Origin: Bacteroidota bacterium
GTDB lineage: Bacteria; Bacteroidota; Ignavibacteria; OLB7
Reading direction: 5' to 3'
NCBI GenBank assembly: GCA_018266795.1
Contig: JAFDZV010000052.1
Location: 1-52,071, forward strand
Length of the DNA: 52,071 nt
A model generated the notes under the pieces. That model searched no databases and was not told the origin of the DNA. It saw only the letters and a program-made list of their open reading frames with translations. Below, in pieces: positions 1 through 9,402 of the stretch (positions are counted from its first letter, which is position 1; each line of letters starts with the position of its first letter). The position numbers and the translations under genes are program-made.

Positions 1-84
1 CTACCAACGACTCACTACTGACTACCAACGACTGACTACTGACTACCACCGACTGTCTACTGACTACCAACGACTGACTACTGA
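1..84. repeat. Heptamer-based tandem repeat, 4 x 21 bp
   Basis: Four consecutive 21-bp units, each made of three heptamers (CTACCAA CGACTGA CTACTGA with a few substitutions), run from the window edge to 5 bp before the stop codon of the ABC permease. The array may continue outside the window. The same heptamer vocabulary (TGACTAC, CAACGAC, GACTACT) returns at 7710-7843 and 12406-12469. It resembles the short tandemly repeated repetitive (STRR) sequences of cyanobacterial intergenic regions. No coding or CRISPR character. Confidence 0.9.
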
Positions 85-88
85 CTAT

Positions 89-1084
89 CTACACTACATC
101 CGCAAACGTACGTTCCATGCGCCGGAAGTAGGCCAGTCCTCCGAAGAGGAGAACGGCCACCACAGCGGCGGAGACGAACACCATCGGCCCCGGGCTTCCT
201 CCCCTGCCGAGAAGGGCCCAGCGGAATCCTTCAACAACACCTGCCATGGGATTCAGACCATACAGTGCGCGCCACTTCTCCGGCACCAGACTGCTTGGAT
301 AGGCGATCGGCGTGATGAAGAGCCAGAACTGCGTAATGAACGGTATCGTATACCGCACGTCGCGATACTGAACGTTCAACGCGGAGAGCCAGAGCCCAAC
401 CGCGAGCGCCGTTGCAACGGCCAGCAGTACGAAGAGCGGCAGCGTCACAACGGCAATGGTTGGTATGATGCCGTAGAACAGCATCATGCAGAGAAGCACC
501 ACGAATGCTATGGAGAAGTCCACGAGGCCGGCCAGCACGCCGGCGATCGGTATGGCGAGGCGCGGGAAGTAGACCTTGGTGACAAGGCGCTCGTTCGCAA
601 CCAGGCTGTTGCTTGCCTCGTTCAGCGCGAACGCGAAGAGCTGCCACGGGATGAGCGCGCAGAACGTGAAGACCGGATAGGGAAGCCCGTCGGAGGAAAT
701 CCTGGCAAGCTTCCCGAAGAAGAGGCTGAAGACCACCATCGTGGCGAACGGCTGGATGATCGCCCAGCCTGCGCCGAGGAAGGTCTGCTTGTAGCGCACC
801 TTGATGTCGCGCCACACGAGGAAGTAGAGCAGGTCGCGATAGTCCCACAGTTCCCGCAGGCGGAGCGAGGCCCATCCCTGCGAGGGCTGGATCACGGTAT
901 GCGGCAGACGATGCGCGGCGCGGCGCCCATGCTCCGCTGCATGCCCATGCTCCGCTGCATGCCCGTGCTCCGCCGAATGCTCATGCTCCGCCGAATGCCC
1001 ATGCTCCGCCGGATGTCCCGGCACGGATGGATGCGCTGCAGGCGACGGAGGCCCTGTCTGTGCCGGATCCGGAGTCTGATTCAT
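89..1084 (-). CDS. ABC-2 type polysaccharide export permease (Wzm/RfbA-like)
   Basis: Inner-membrane permease of 331 aa expected to pair with a Wzt-type ATPase to export an undecaprenyl-linked O-antigen or capsule chain. The family core starts near residue 70 ([20 protein letters not shown] is the usual cytoplasmic entry motif) and is followed by about six hydrophobic segments. The ATG at 1084 is chosen because it follows GGAGGGAGCAGG and overlaps the TGA of the GDP-fucose synthase gene as ATGA, implying translational coupling; an upstream in-frame GTG has no ribosome site. Residues 25-54 form five His-rich hexapeptides of the type xAEHGH, unusual for this family. No ATPase is present in the window; it should lie just past position 1. 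The family is secure; the exported substrate is inferred from neighbours. Confidence 0.9.
   Translation of the reverse strand: MNQTPDPAQTGPPSPAAHPSVPGHPAEHGHSAEHEHSAEHGHAAEHGHAAEHGRRAAHRLPHTVIQPSQGWASLRLRELWDYRDLLYFLVWRDIKVRYKQTFLGAGWAIIQPFATMVVFSLFFGKLARISSDGLPYPVFTFCALIPWQLFAFALNEASNSLVANERLVTKVYFPRLAIPIAGVLAGLVDFSIAFVVLLCMMLFYGIIPTIAVVTLPLFVLLAVATALAVGLWLSALNVQYRDVRYTIPFITQFWLFITPIAYPSSLVPEKWRALYGLNPMAGVVEGFRWALLGRGGSPGPMVFVSAAVVAVLLFGGLAYFRRMERTFADVV
923..1012 (-). repeat. 5 x 18-bp tandem repeat encoding xAEHGH hexapeptides
   Basis: Five in-frame 18-bp units encode [24 protein letters not shown] and AAEHGR in the cytoplasmic N-terminus of the ABC permease. The spacing of His residues (i, i+2) would allow metal binding, but that is an inference. 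Confidence 0.85.
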
Positions 1085-2172
1085 CCTGCTCCCTCCTGGC
1101 GCGAACGCGCGCGCACATGCGCCCGGTACCACGCAACGGTGCGCTCCAGGCCGGTGCGGAGATCGATCGATGCGCGCCAGCCCAGATCGTGCAGGCGCGT
1201 CACATCCAGCAGCTTGCGTGGCGTGCCGTCCGGCTTCGACGCATCGTAGCGAATGGCGCCACGATAACCCACGACATCCCCGATCAGCGACGCCAGCTCG
1301 CCGATCGGCAGATCGTTGCCAACACCCACGTTCACGAACTCACCGATCTCGCGATGTGTGTGGCGCTCCATCATGAAGAGCGACGCTGCGGCAAGATCGT
1401 CCGCATGGAGAAACTCGCGATGCGGCGTGCCGGTTCCCCAGAGCACCACCTCATCGGGCGTGACGCCGCGCGCGGCAAGCGCATCGGCAATCTCCGCCTC
1501 GCTCGCGGCATGCAGGTTTTCCGTGCGGCCGAACCCGATCGGCATGGCGCGAATGTCCGCGCGCAACGCCCCGGCATCCCCGGCACGCAGCAGGCGGGCA
1601 AGCTCGAACTTGCGGATGAGTGCCGGGAGCACGTGCGCCGTCTCGAGATTGAAATTGTCGTTCTCGCCGTAGAGATTGGTCGGCATCAAGGAGATGAAGT
1701 CCGTGCCGTGCTGGTCGTTGAACGCACCGCAGAGCTTGATGGCCGCGATCTTGGCGATCGCGTACGGCTCGTTGGTGGGCTCCAGCGGGCCGGCCAGCAG
1801 ATGCTCCTCGCGCATCGGCTGCGGAGCATGCTTCGGATAGATGCAGGATGATCCCAGGTTCAGCAGCTTCTTCACACCGAACCGATGCGCGCACTGGATC
1901 ACATTGAGCGCGATGGCGAGATTGTCGCCGATGAAATCGGCGCGGTAGGTGTTGTTGGCCAGAATCCCCCCCACCCGCGCCGCTGCAAGGAACACGTACT
2001 CCGGGCGCTCCTTCGAGAAAAAGCCCTCCGTCTGATCCTGACGGCGCAGGTCCAGCTCGTCGCTCCCGCGCATCACGATGTTCGTGAAGCCCCTGGCAAC
2101 CAGAGCGCGATGGATCGACGATCCCACCATGCCGCGATGGCCGGCAACATAGATCTTGGAGGATTGCGTCAC
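1081..2172 (-). CDS. fcl: GDP-L-fucose synthase (GMER)
   Basis: NADPH-dependent epimerase/reductase (363 aa) that turns GDP-4-keto-6-deoxymannose into GDP-L-fucose, the second step after Gmd, which lies two genes upstream in the operon. The Rossmann motif GHRGMVG has glycines at 11, 14 and 17. The expected catalytic residues align: Ser108, Cys110, Tyr137, Lys141 and His180. The late substrate motif GTPRKLLDV is present. I place the start at the GTG at 2172 (GAAGG 4 nt upstream; the protein then begins [13 protein letters not shown] as in homologues); an ATG at 2217 would add 15 residues with no ribosome site. The gene ends in an ATGA overlap with the permease. Confidence in the product is high. 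Confidence 0.95.
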   Translation of the reverse strand: MTQSSKIYVAGHRGMVGSSIHRALVARGFTNIVMRGSDELDLRRQDQTEGFFSKERPEYVFLAAARVGGILANNTYRADFIGDNLAIALNVIQCAHRFGVKKLLNLGSSCIYPKHAPQPMREEHLLAGPLEPTNEPYAIAKIAAIKLCGAFNDQHGTDFISLMPTNLYGENDNFNLETAHVLPALIRKFELARLLRAGDAGALRADIRAMPIGFGRTENLHAASEAEIADALAARGVTPDEVVLWGTGTPHREFLHADDLAAASLFMMERHTHREIGEFVNVGVGNDLPIGELASLIGDVVGYRGAIRYDASKPDGTPRKLLDVTRLHDLGWRASIDLRTGLERTVAWYRAHVRARSRQEGAG

Positions 2173-2274
2173 GAAGCCTTCAGTATGGTTCCTGGAGCGC
2201 TCGCCCCGACTCTGCATCGGGGCTTGCTGTTGTTACGCGGATGGGATGCAGCGACGAACGGCAACAGATACCGC

Positions 2275-3012
2275 CTATCGCGGCACGGCGACGTGCAGAG
2301 AGAACCGCGCATCGTCGACATTGTCGCCCCCCGGGAATACCGGATCGCCCTTCACGACATTCCGGATCGAGTAGCCGCACCCCTCGAGATAGCGACGGAT
2401 CTCCGACGGACGGTTTCCCATGTCGAACGTGGTCTGGCCGAACTCGAAGACACAGCAGGCGATGCGCCGCTCCGCGAGCATCCTGCGCGCGCCCAGCAGC
2501 ACCTGATACTCGGCGCCTTCCACATCGATCTTCAACAGGTCGATCCGCTCGATCCCGTGCTCTGAACAGTATGCGTCCACCGTTGTGGACGGAACATCCT
2601 CGATCGCAACAGGAGCGGCGCTGATGTTGTAGTTCGCCAGAGGACGATCGGCAAGCGTGTTCCATCCGGAGAACTCGTCGCTGTAGACGTGCAGCTTCAA
2701 CGTACCGACCGTGTCCGCCACGGCGCAATGGTTCAGCACCGCGCGCGTGCAGCCGGCAAGCTCGCAGATCCGGCTCAGACGCTCGAACACCCGGCGGCTG
2801 GCCTCGAACGCGTGCACCACTCCGTTGCTCCCGGCAAAGCGCGAGAAGAGAAGCGTAAGCTCCCCCACATTCGCCCCAACATCGAATACCACCATCCCAT
2901 CGCGCAGATACTCGATGTAGAATGTCTGCTCCGCACGCTCCACATCCAGCGCGGCCGCGGGGCGCTTCCCTTTCACCAGTCGTCGCGCTATCGTGCGAAG
3001 TTTCCCGGGCAT
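2275..3012 (-). CDS. FkbM-family SAM-dependent methyltransferase
   Basis: Probable sugar O-methyltransferase of about 245 aa acting on a glycan or nucleotide sugar of this operon. It shows the SAM-binding motif VVFDVGANVGELTLLF followed by the acidic turn (VVHAFEAS) and the FkbM signature DLLKIDVEGAEYQVLLGA. It lies between gmd and fcl on the same strand, so the target is likely a fucose-containing glycan, but the acceptor cannot be read from sequence. The start is uncertain: ATG at 3012 gives a family-sized protein; ATG at 3063 and TTG at 3120 are in frame too, and none has a clear Shine-Dalgarno sequence. Confidence 0.85.
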   Translation of the reverse strand: MPGKLRTIARRLVKGKRPAAALDVERAEQTFYIEYLRDGMVVFDVGANVGELTLLFSRFAGSNGVVHAFEASRRVFERLSRICELAGCTRAVLNHCAVADTVGTLKLHVYSDEFSGWNTLADRPLANYNISAAPVAIEDVPSTTVDAYCSEHGIERIDLLKIDVEGAEYQVLLGARRMLAERRIACCVFEFGQTTFDMGNRPSEIRRYLEGCGYSIRNVVKGDPVFPGGDNVDDARFSLHVAVPR

Positions 3013-3246
3013 GCAGATCGATGTGAGAGACGTGAGGAACGAAGGATACGAACGGCGAGGCATACGATTCCGCACAATGTGCGGATTGGCCGCCGCATGG
3101 CACGAATGCGTAATGAACAATGGATATGAACGGCCGGCATGGGTCGTTGCGAGGGGAGGCAGCCGCGGAGCGGATGCCGACGTGGCAACCTGTACAGGCC
3201 GGCATCACGGTCCGCCCGGCGGAACGGTGTACCCGGCGGGACTGGA

Positions 3247-4260
3247 TCAGTGCTCCCGCTCGCTCGCGATCCTTCCCGAGAGGCGGCGGTCAAGCAGCTC
3301 GATATCCGCCTCCACCATGATCTTCACCAGCTCCCTGAACCCCACGCGCGGCGCCCATCCAAGCAGGCGCCGTGCCTTCGATGCATCGCCGATCAGCAGA
3401 TCCACCTCGGCGGGCCGGAAGTACTTCGGATCGATCTCCACATACTTCTCCCAGTTCAGCCCCGCCAGCGAGAACGCCTCCACAAGAAATTCGCGCACAC
3501 TGTGGGTCTCGCCGGTTGCAATCACGAAGTCATCGGCCTGCTCGTGCTGCATCATCAGCCACATCGCCTCCACGTAGTCCGGCGCATAGCCCCAGTCGCG
3601 CTTGGCATCCAGATTGCCCAGATAGAGCTTCTCCTGCAGGCCGGCGCGAATGCGCGCAACGGCCCGCGTGATCTTGCGGGTCACGAACGTCTCGCCGCGC
3701 CGCGGGCTCTCGTGATTGAAGAGGATGCCGTTGCATGCGAACATCCCGTAGCTCTCGCGATAGTTGCGCGTGATCCAGTAGCCGTACACCTTCGCACATC
3801 CATACGGCGAGCGCGGATAGAACGGCGTCTCCTCGTCCTGCGGCACCGCCATCACCTTGCCGTACATCTCGCTGGACGAGGCCTGGTAGAGCTTCGTCTC
3901 GATCCCCGTTTCGCGGATCGCCTCCAGCAGCCGCACAACGCCCAGCCCGGTGACATCCCCCGTGTACTCCGGGATGTCGAACGAAACACGCACGTGGCTC
4001 TGCGCGCCAAGGTTGTAGATCTCGTCCGGCTCCACATCGCGAAGGATGCGGTTCAGCGCGGAGGGATCGTTCAGGTCGCCGTGGATCAGCTTCAGGCGCC
4101 CCCCCTCGTGCGGGTCCTGATAGATGTGATCGATGCGCCCGGTGTTGAACGAGCTGGAGCGCCGGATGATTCCATGCACCTCGTACCCCTTCGCAAGGAG
4201 AAACTCCGCGAGGTAGGAACCATCCTGGCCCGTGATACCGGTAACGAGTGCCTTCTTCAT
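3247..4260 (-). CDS. gmd: GDP-mannose 4,6-dehydratase
   Basis: First enzyme of GDP-fucose (or GDP-rhamnose/perosamine) synthesis, converting GDP-mannose to GDP-4-keto-6-deoxymannose; 337 aa, family length. The start [20 protein letters not shown] has the nucleotide-binding glycines at 8, 11 and 14; SSSEMYG (Ser129/Ser130, Glu131) and YGCAK (Tyr153, Lys157) match the catalytic set. [15 protein letters not shown] is the typical NADP(H)-binding loop. The ATG at 4260 is chosen because the family begins there; the frame stays open for another 73 codons, but those run through the dispersed repeat. With fcl in the same operon the product is most likely GDP-L-fucose. Confidence 0.96.
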   Translation of the reverse strand: MKKALVTGITGQDGSYLAEFLLAKGYEVHGIIRRSSSFNTGRIDHIYQDPHEGGRLKLIHGDLNDPSALNRILRDVEPDEIYNLGAQSHVRVSFDIPEYTGDVTGLGVVRLLEAIRETGIETKLYQASSSEMYGKVMAVPQDEETPFYPRSPYGCAKVYGYWITRNYRESYGMFACNGILFNHESPRRGETFVTRKITRAVARIRAGLQEKLYLGNLDAKRDWGYAPDYVEAMWLMMQHEQADDFVIATGETHSVREFLVEAFSLAGLNWEKYVEIDPKYFRPAEVDLLIGDASKARRLLGWAPRVGFRELVKIMVEADIELLDRRLSGRIASEREH

Positions 4261-4274
4261 TGTTGAATCACTAA

Positions 4275-4412
4275 GAGTTCCCGACAAAACGGCCTCGAAC
4301 ACCATCAGCGGCCATTCAGAACAGGGGCCTGGTTCTTTGTACGCTCGCCTTCGGCTCGCGAGAGTTCCTGGCCAGTTGCCGGAACACGTTGAGCAGATCA
4401 GAACAACATCCC
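4275..4412 (-). repeat. Dispersed intergenic element, copy A
   Basis: On the minus strand this stretch reads GGATGTTGTTCT (4400-4411) through GGAACTCTC to GTACAAAGAACC (4331-4342), an 81-bp core also found at 21168-21249 and 34821-34902. Similarity continues some 50 bp past the core, ending near GAGTTCCCGACAAAAC (4275-4290), which resembles the left end of copy B in the opposite direction. It sits in the leader of gmd, and the gmd frame stays open through it by chance. Confidence 0.8.
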
Positions 4413-4509
4413 GGTGTGTCAGGAACTCCAAGAGATCCAGGCATCTGGCGCTGCGCGACCCGCAGGCGAACAGGTGCAACCCGGTTATGACAGGAACTGT
4501 ACGGCTTGA
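4413..4509. other. Intergenic remainder between rfbB and gmd
   Basis: A short stretch with the block TGCAACCCGGTTATGACAGG (about 4472-4491) that recurs as TGCAACCCGGTTTTGATGG near 31738. A CAGGAACT motif appears twice, echoing motifs in the dispersed element. No gene seen. Confidence 0.5.
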
Positions 4510-5523
4510 TCAGTGAGCAGTCCCGGCATACCAGCGCACGGTGGCGCGCAGGCCGTCCTCGAAGGACGTGGCGCCGCGCCATCCCAGTTCCGATTCGATC
4601 TTCGATGGATCGATCGCATAGCGGGCGTCGTGCCCCGGCCGATCGATCACGAAGGTAATCAGGCTCTCGTAGCCGCCATCGGGTCCGGCGCCGACCTCTT
4701 CATCCAGCAGACGGCAGAGCATGCGGACAAGATCGATGTTGCGCCACTCGTTGCGGCCGCCGACAACGTATGTCTCACCGGCTCGGCCGTTCGTGAACGC
4801 CAGATCCAGCGCGGCGCAATGGTCCGCAACGTACAGCCAGTCCCGAACGTTCAGCCCCCGGCCGTAGACCGGGATCGGCCGATGCGCGAGCGCCGTGGCG
4901 ATCACCGTCGGTATCAGCTTCTCGCGATGCTGGCGCGGCCCGTAGTTGTTGGAGCAGTTCGTGGTGACCACGTTCATGCCGTACGTGTGATGCCACGCCC
5001 GCACAAGGTGATCGCTTCCCGCCTTCGATGCCGAATACGGACTGTTCGGTTCGTAACGGCTCTCCTCGGTGAACGCTCCGGCATCTCCCAGCGAACCATA
5101 GACCTCATCGGTGGAGATGTGGAGGAATCGCTTCGATGCATCCCCTCCCCAGGCCTGCCGCGCCTCCTCGAGGAGATTGAACGTTCCGAGAACGTTCGTC
5201 AGGATGAACTGCTCCGGGCCACGGATGCTGTTGTCCACGTGCGACTCCGCGGCCAGATGGAATATCCCGTCCGGACGAACCTCCTGCACCAGGGCGCGCA
5301 CGGCGTCGCGGTTCACGATGTCGATCTGCCGGAACTCGTAGCGTGGATCGGCCTCCAGCGACGCAAGGTTCGCCGGATCGGCCGCATAGGTAACCGCGTC
5401 CACGTTGACGATGCTCCACGAGGGATGGCGCTCCAGCAGCGCGAGGATGAGATTGGAGCCGATGAAGCCGTAGCCTCCGGTCACGATGATGCGCAGCGAC
5501 TCGCCGCCCGTGGTGCTATCCAT
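4510..5523 (-). CDS. rfbB: dTDP-glucose 4,6-dehydratase
   Basis: Extended SDR enzyme (337 aa from this start) forming dTDP-4-keto-6-deoxyglucose, the branch point to dTDP-rhamnose and to dTDP-amino sugars. Evidence: IIVTGGYGFIGSN nucleotide-binding motif, HLAAESHVDNSIRGP, STDEVYGSLG (catalytic Thr-Asp-Glu set), PYSASKAGSDHLVRAW (Tyr/Lys) and the RfbB signature NCSNNYGPRQHREKLIPT. The ATG at 5523 overlaps the end of the epimerase gene by 8 nt; an ATG six codons upstream is possible. No rfbA, rfbC or rfbD is here, so the product is probably channelled into the aminotransferases next door, unless those genes lie elsewhere. Confidence 0.95.
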   Translation of the reverse strand: MDSTTGGESLRIIVTGGYGFIGSNLILALLERHPSWSIVNVDAVTYAADPANLASLEADPRYEFRQIDIVNRDAVRALVQEVRPDGIFHLAAESHVDNSIRGPEQFILTNVLGTFNLLEEARQAWGGDASKRFLHISTDEVYGSLGDAGAFTEESRYEPNSPYSASKAGSDHLVRAWHHTYGMNVVTTNCSNNYGPRQHREKLIPTVIATALAHRPIPVYGRGLNVRDWLYVADHCAALDLAFTNGRAGETYVVGGRNEWRNIDLVRMLCRLLDEEVGAGPDGGYESLITFVIDRPGHDARYAIDPSKIESELGWRGATSFEDGLRATVRWYAGTAH

Positions 5524-6502
5524 CCGTTCGCCCTGCAGCATGAGTCGCGTTCGGAGTGAACGCTTCCAGGAAGTTGGCGCGGAACCATTCGATGGTCCGG
5601 CCTATCCCCTCTTTAAACGTCACCGCCGGCTCGTAGCCGGTTGCGGCGCGGAACTTTTCGATGGAGGCAAACGAATGGCGAACATCACCGAGACGCGGCT
5701 CCGCATGCAGCGCCGCAACGGATGTACCCAGCCCCTCGTTCAGCGCCTGCACCAGACGGTTCAATGTGATGCGATCGTGGCAGGCAACGTTGAACACCTC
5801 ACCCGCAACGCCGCTCTCAGCCCGGGCTGCAAGGAAGTTGGCGCGTACCACGTTCTCCACGTACGTGAAGTCGCGCGATTGCTCGCCGTCTCCGAATATC
5901 GTGGGGCTGTCGCCTCGGCTGATCGTTTCGATGAAGCGCGGGATCACCGCGGAGTAGAGACTGTTCGGGTCCTGGCGGGGTCCGAAGATGTTGAAGTAGC
6001 GGAGCGCAACGGTCTCGAGCCCGTACAGCCGGAAAAAGACCTGGCAGTAATGTTCGCCGGAAAGCTTGGAGACGGCGTAGGGAGAAAGAGGCGTCGGAGT
6101 CATCTTCTCATGCTTCGGCAGCTCCTCCGTATTGCCGTACACCGAGGAACTGGAGGCGAAGATCACGCGCCCCACCTTGCAGTCGCGTGCGGCCTGCAGA
6201 ACGTTGAGCGTTCCGTTCACCCCGACCTCGTGCGTCGTAATGGGATCGCGAATCGATCGCGGCACCGAAGGGAGCGCTGCCTGGTGAAAGATCACATCCA
6301 TCCCTTCCACCGCCTCGCGCACCAGATGATAGGAACGCACGTCCCCTTCGATCAGTTCCAGCCGATGATCGATGTCGCGAAGGTTCTCGCGCTTGCCGGT
6401 GGAGAAATTATCCAGGACGCGCACACGATCGCCGCGATCGAGCAGAGCGCGCACGAGGTTGGTGCCGATGAATCCAGCGCCGCCGGTGACGAGACATTCC
6501 AT
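5516..6502 (-). CDS. UDP-sugar 4-epimerase family SDR (WbpP-like)
   Basis: NAD-dependent extended SDR of 328 aa, probably interconverting UDP-GlcNAc and UDP-GalNAc or their uronic acids. The Rossmann motif VTGGAGFIGTNLV opens the protein; SSSSVYG and YAVSK supply the catalytic Ser and Tyr/Lys. The segment RYFNIFGPRQDPNSLYSAVI is typical of the group-3 (WbpP/Gne) epimerases rather than of GalE of Escherichia coli. The ATG at 6502 follows AGGGAA and begins right at the family start; a longer in-frame form begins at 6547. It overlaps rfbB, so the two are likely co-translated. The exact substrate is not readable. Confidence 0.85.
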   Translation of the reverse strand: MECLVTGGAGFIGTNLVRALLDRGDRVRVLDNFSTGKRENLRDIDHRLELIEGDVRSYHLVREAVEGMDVIFHQAALPSVPRSIRDPITTHEVGVNGTLNVLQAARDCKVGRVIFASSSSVYGNTEELPKHEKMTPTPLSPYAVSKLSGEHYCQVFFRLYGLETVALRYFNIFGPRQDPNSLYSAVIPRFIETISRGDSPTIFGDGEQSRDFTYVENVVRANFLAARAESGVAGEVFNVACHDRITLNRLVQALNEGLGTSVAALHAEPRLGDVRHSFASIEKFRAATGYEPAVTFKEGIGRTIEWFRANFLEAFTPNATHAAGRTDG

Positions 6503-6521
6503 ATGCCGGTTCCCTGGTTCG

Positions 6522-7646
6522 TTACTGAATCGTGGCGGTTGCGGCAATCGCCTCGCGGAGCGAATCCGCCACGTGGGCGATCATCTCCCGGGTGAGCTCG
6601 GGATACATCGGGAGCGAGAGAAGCGTCCCCATCTGAGCACATGCAACCGGGAAGTCGCCGCACTGCGCATCTCCCAGATAGCTGTACGCCTCGGTGAACG
6701 GCAGCGCTGTTGGATAGTGAATGGAGGTGGCAACGCCGCGCGCCGCCAGCTCCTTCTGCAGATTCTCGCGATCGGCAACCCGCACAACGTAGAGATGATA
6801 CACCGGCACGGCATGCTCCGCAACGGCCGGCGTGGCAACACCGTCGATGCCGGCAAGCAGGCTGTCGTACGCAGCGGCAACGCGCCGGCGCTCCGAGCTC
6901 CAGCTCTCCAGATGGCGCAGCTTCACCGAGAGCACGGCGGCCTGGATCCCATCCAGCCGGCTGTTGCGCCCCTCCATGATGTGCTGATACTTCACCAGGC
7001 TTCCGTGATCGCGAAACGCGCGCGCCCATTCGGCCGCCTTCGCATCGCGAAACGTGATGGCGCCCGCATCGCCGTATGCGCCGAGGTTCTTGCCGGGATA
7101 GAAACTGTAGGTGGCCGCATCGCCGAAGCTGCCAACCATCCTTCCCTTGTAGAGAGCGCCATGGGCCTGCGAGGTATCCTCGATCACCAGCAGATTGTGC
7201 GCCCGCGCAATCGCCATGATTGCGTCCATCTCCGCAGGATGACCATACAGATGCACCGGCATTACCGCCTTCGTACGCGGAGTGATCCGGCGTTCGAAGT
7301 CCGCCGGGTCCAGCCCGTAATGACTCGGCTCGCAGTCCGCAAACACAACCCGCGCACCGGACCACGTAACGCCCTCGGAGGTGGCAATGAAGGTGTTGGC
7401 CGGAACGATCACCTCATCCCCAGGCCCCACACCCAGTGCCCGCAGCGCAATCTCGATTGCATCCGTGCCGTTGCCCACGCCCACGCAATGCGGCGCGCCG
7501 GTATACGCGGCAAACGCAGCCTCGAAACCGGCAACGGCCTTTCCGCCGATGAACGCCGTGTTGGTGATGATCTCCTCGATCGCCGCGTCGATCTCGGGTT
7601 TGATACGCTGATACTGTGCCTTGAGGTCGACAAATGGGATCTGCAT
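6522..7646 (-). CDS. DegT/DnrJ/EryC1 aminotransferase (FdtB/QdtB-like)
   Basis: PLP-dependent sugar aminotransferase of 374 aa. Family signatures: [17 protein letters not shown] at the N-terminus, [14 protein letters not shown], the aspartate region [11 protein letters not shown], and the Schiff-base lysine in [17 protein letters not shown]. The overall pattern most resembles dTDP-3-keto-6-deoxyhexose transaminases (FdtB/QdtB), which fits the nearby RfbB, though no 3,4-ketoisomerase (FdtA) is in the window. The ATG at 7646 follows GGAAG at good spacing. It ends 20 bp before the epimerase start. The class is secure; the 3-amino product is an inference from resemblance and context. Confidence 0.92.
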   Translation of the reverse strand: MQIPFVDLKAQYQRIKPEIDAAIEEIITNTAFIGGKAVAGFEAAFAAYTGAPHCVGVGNGTDAIEIALRALGVGPGDEVIVPANTFIATSEGVTWSGARVVFADCEPSHYGLDPADFERRITPRTKAVMPVHLYGHPAEMDAIMAIARAHNLLVIEDTSQAHGALYKGRMVGSFGDAATYSFYPGKNLGAYGDAGAITFRDAKAAEWARAFRDHGSLVKYQHIMEGRNSRLDGIQAAVLSVKLRHLESWSSERRRVAAAYDSLLAGIDGVATPAVAEHAVPVYHLYVVRVADRENLQKELAARGVATSIHYPTALPFTEAYSYLGDAQCGDFPVACAQMGTLLSLPMYPELTREMIAHVADSLREAIAATATIQ

Positions 7647-7709
7647 GTTCAACTTCCAAAGGGTAGATGTATCCGGACCGGACACAATTTACACGAATAA
7701 TGGCGAGAT

Positions 7710-7843
7710 GGTTAGTTGTCGGTAGTCAGTTGGGCAGGTACTGACAACGGGCTTCGTTCTTGGTACTTCGTTCTTGGGTCTTGGGCCTTCGACTGTCCAA
7801 GCTCCAAGCTCCAACCCCACTGACCACTACCTACTGACTACCC
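7710..7843. repeat. Heptamer-type repeats flanking a CTTGG-rich core
   Basis: The left arm (7710-7732, GGTTAGTTGTCGGTAGTCAG) is imperfectly complementary to the right arm (7811-7843, ending CTACCTACTGACTACC). Between them, CTTCGTTCTTGG occurs twice and CCAAGCTCC twice. The right arm supplies the TAG stop codon (7838-7840) of the aminotransferase gene that reads into it. It uses the same heptamers as the array at 1-84 and the one at 12406. Confidence 0.75.
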
Positions 7844-9019
7844 CTTCACCACTTCCTCGCGACAGAACTCAGCGATGGATGAGGCGACGTACTCTATCTG
7901 CCCAACCGTCAGTTCCGGGTACACCGGCAAGGCAAGCACTTCGGCGGCGGCCTTCTCCGCAACCGGGAAATCACCATGCTTGTAGCCGAGACCGGCAAAG
8001 CATTCCTGGAGATGGAACGGCACGGGATAGTACACCTCGTTGCCGATGCTCCGCGATGTGAGCCAGCCGCGCAGGTCGTCGCGACGCTCCGCCCTGATCA
8101 CGTACTGATTGAAGATGTGATGATGCTCCACGCCGCTGGCTGCATATCGTTCCACCGGTGCCAGCACAATGCCGTGCGCGCCCAGATCCGATGACGGGGT
8201 CCCATCGTTCAACCCCATCTCCGTGAAGAGAGCGTTGTAGCGTGCTGCGTTGGCCCGACGCGCCGCGCTCCAGCCATCCAGATACGGAAGCTTCACGTTC
8301 AACACAGCAGCCTGGATTTCGTCCAGACGGAAATTGCCGCCGATCACGGAATGGTAGTAGCGGCGTTCGCCGCCGTGCACGCGCATGATCTTCATCCGCT
8401 CGTACAGTGCCGTATCGTTCGTGGTTACCAGACCTCCGTCGCCGAATGCGCCCAGGTTCTTCGAGGGGAAGAAGCTGAAGCAGCCGACGGTGCCGATGCT
8501 TCCTACGCGCCTTCCATCGCGATACCGCACGCCGATTGCCTGCGCCGCATCCTCGATCACCGGCACCCCATGCTCCGCGCCCAGCGCCATCAAGGGATCC
8601 ATGTCCGCACTCTGGCCGTACAGATGCACCGGCACGATGGCACGGGTGCGCGCCGTGATGGCGCGGGCAACGGCCGCCGGATCGATGTTGAGCGTATCCG
8701 GCTCCACATCGACAAGCACCGGCTTCGCACCGAGACGCGCCACCACACCGGCCGTGGCAAAGAAGCTGAAGGTTGGGACGATCACCTCGTCGCCAGCACC
8801 AACGCCCAGCGCCATCAGTGCAAGCAGCAGCGCATCGGTGCCGGAGCTGACGCCGAGCGCGTGGCGCACCTCCAGGTACTCCTCCATGGCGCGCTCCATC
8901 GCCGTTACCTCCGGGCCGAGAATGAAATACTGGCTGGCGGAAACGCGAAGAACGGCATCGTCCAGTTCCTCCTTGAGCGAGGCGTATTGTGCTTTCAGGT
9001 CGAGTAAGGGAACGGTCAT
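7838..9019 (-). CDS. DegT/DnrJ/EryC1 aminotransferase (WlbC/WbpE-like)
   Basis: Second PLP-dependent sugar aminotransferase, 393 aa, first gene of the operon as seen. Signatures: PLLDLKAQYASLKEELDDAV, QYFILGPEV, VSSGTDALLLALMALGVGAG, VIEDAAQAIG and the lysine motif SFFPSKNLGAFGDGG. ILGPEV together with FFPSKNLGAFGDGG resembles the UDP-2-acetamido-3-keto-glucuronate transaminases WlbC/WbpE. It shares only family-level identity with the downstream aminotransferase, so the two probably serve different amino sugars. About 190 bp of repeat-rich DNA separates it from the next gene. The start ATG at 9019 opens the conserved N-terminus. Confidence 0.92.
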   Translation of the reverse strand: MTVPLLDLKAQYASLKEELDDAVLRVSASQYFILGPEVTAMERAMEEYLEVRHALGVSSGTDALLLALMALGVGAGDEVIVPTFSFFATAGVVARLGAKPVLVDVEPDTLNIDPAAVARAITARTRAIVPVHLYGQSADMDPLMALGAEHGVPVIEDAAQAIGVRYRDGRRVGSIGTVGCFSFFPSKNLGAFGDGGLVTTNDTALYERMKIMRVHGGERRYYHSVIGGNFRLDEIQAAVLNVKLPYLDGWSAARRANAARYNALFTEMGLNDGTPSSDLGAHGIVLAPVERYAASGVEHHHIFNQYVIRAERRDDLRGWLTSRSIGNEVYYPVPFHLQECFAGLGYKHGDFPVAEKAAAEVLALPVYPELTVGQIEYVASSIAEFCREEVVKG

Positions 9020-9402
9020 CGGTTCAACGGTTCGAGGATCGTGAAGAGGTGCGCGGAACGGGAAAGGCTCCTACCGCGCCTTGCAGCCTGCAAATATAGG
9101 GAGCGCCGGGGCACCGGCATTCCGAATCGTGCCGGATGATGGTGAGGAATTGAGAACGCGGCCGGTCGGGAACCGGAGGCCCTGCCGCATGAGGGCCCGC
9201 GCGGGCGGCATCGCTTCCGCGCAGAGATACCGATCCGGAATCACCCCGGCTCCGGCGCGCCCGGCATGATGTCGGATCTGCGGAATCATCGCCCCGACCG
9301 CATATCCGTTCCATATCTTTATCATAATGTTTCGTATGTTTGCCGGGCGCTTCCGGGCGCTGAGAACCACTACCCTGTTGTATATTGGACGTCTTGAACC
9401 AC
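9020..9402. other. Divergent intergenic region upstream of tRNA-Leu
   Basis: 383 bp between the minus-strand sugar operon and the plus-strand tRNA. It probably holds the operon promoter and the tRNA promoter. An AT-rich patch lies at 9301-9341, and a direct repeat of CCGGGCGCTT/CCGGGCGCT at about 9343-9361. No gene seen. Confidence 0.6.
9378..9390 (+). promoter_or_regulatory. Probable tRNA promoter -10/-7 element
   Basis: TTGTATATTGGAC ends 12 nt before the tRNA and matches TGTATATTGGAC in front of the SRP RNA (16111-16122). No clear TTTG -33 box is seen at the right distance here, so the call rests on the match and the position. Confidence 0.5.

Noticed and set aside
1-84. CRISPR array
   Set aside because: The units are contiguous 21-bp repeats without spacers, and no cas gene is present; the same applies to 49886-50047.
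3247-4479. Gmd with a 73-residue N-terminal extension
   Set aside because: The added part is translated from the dispersed repeat and precedes the conserved [11 protein letters not shown] start.
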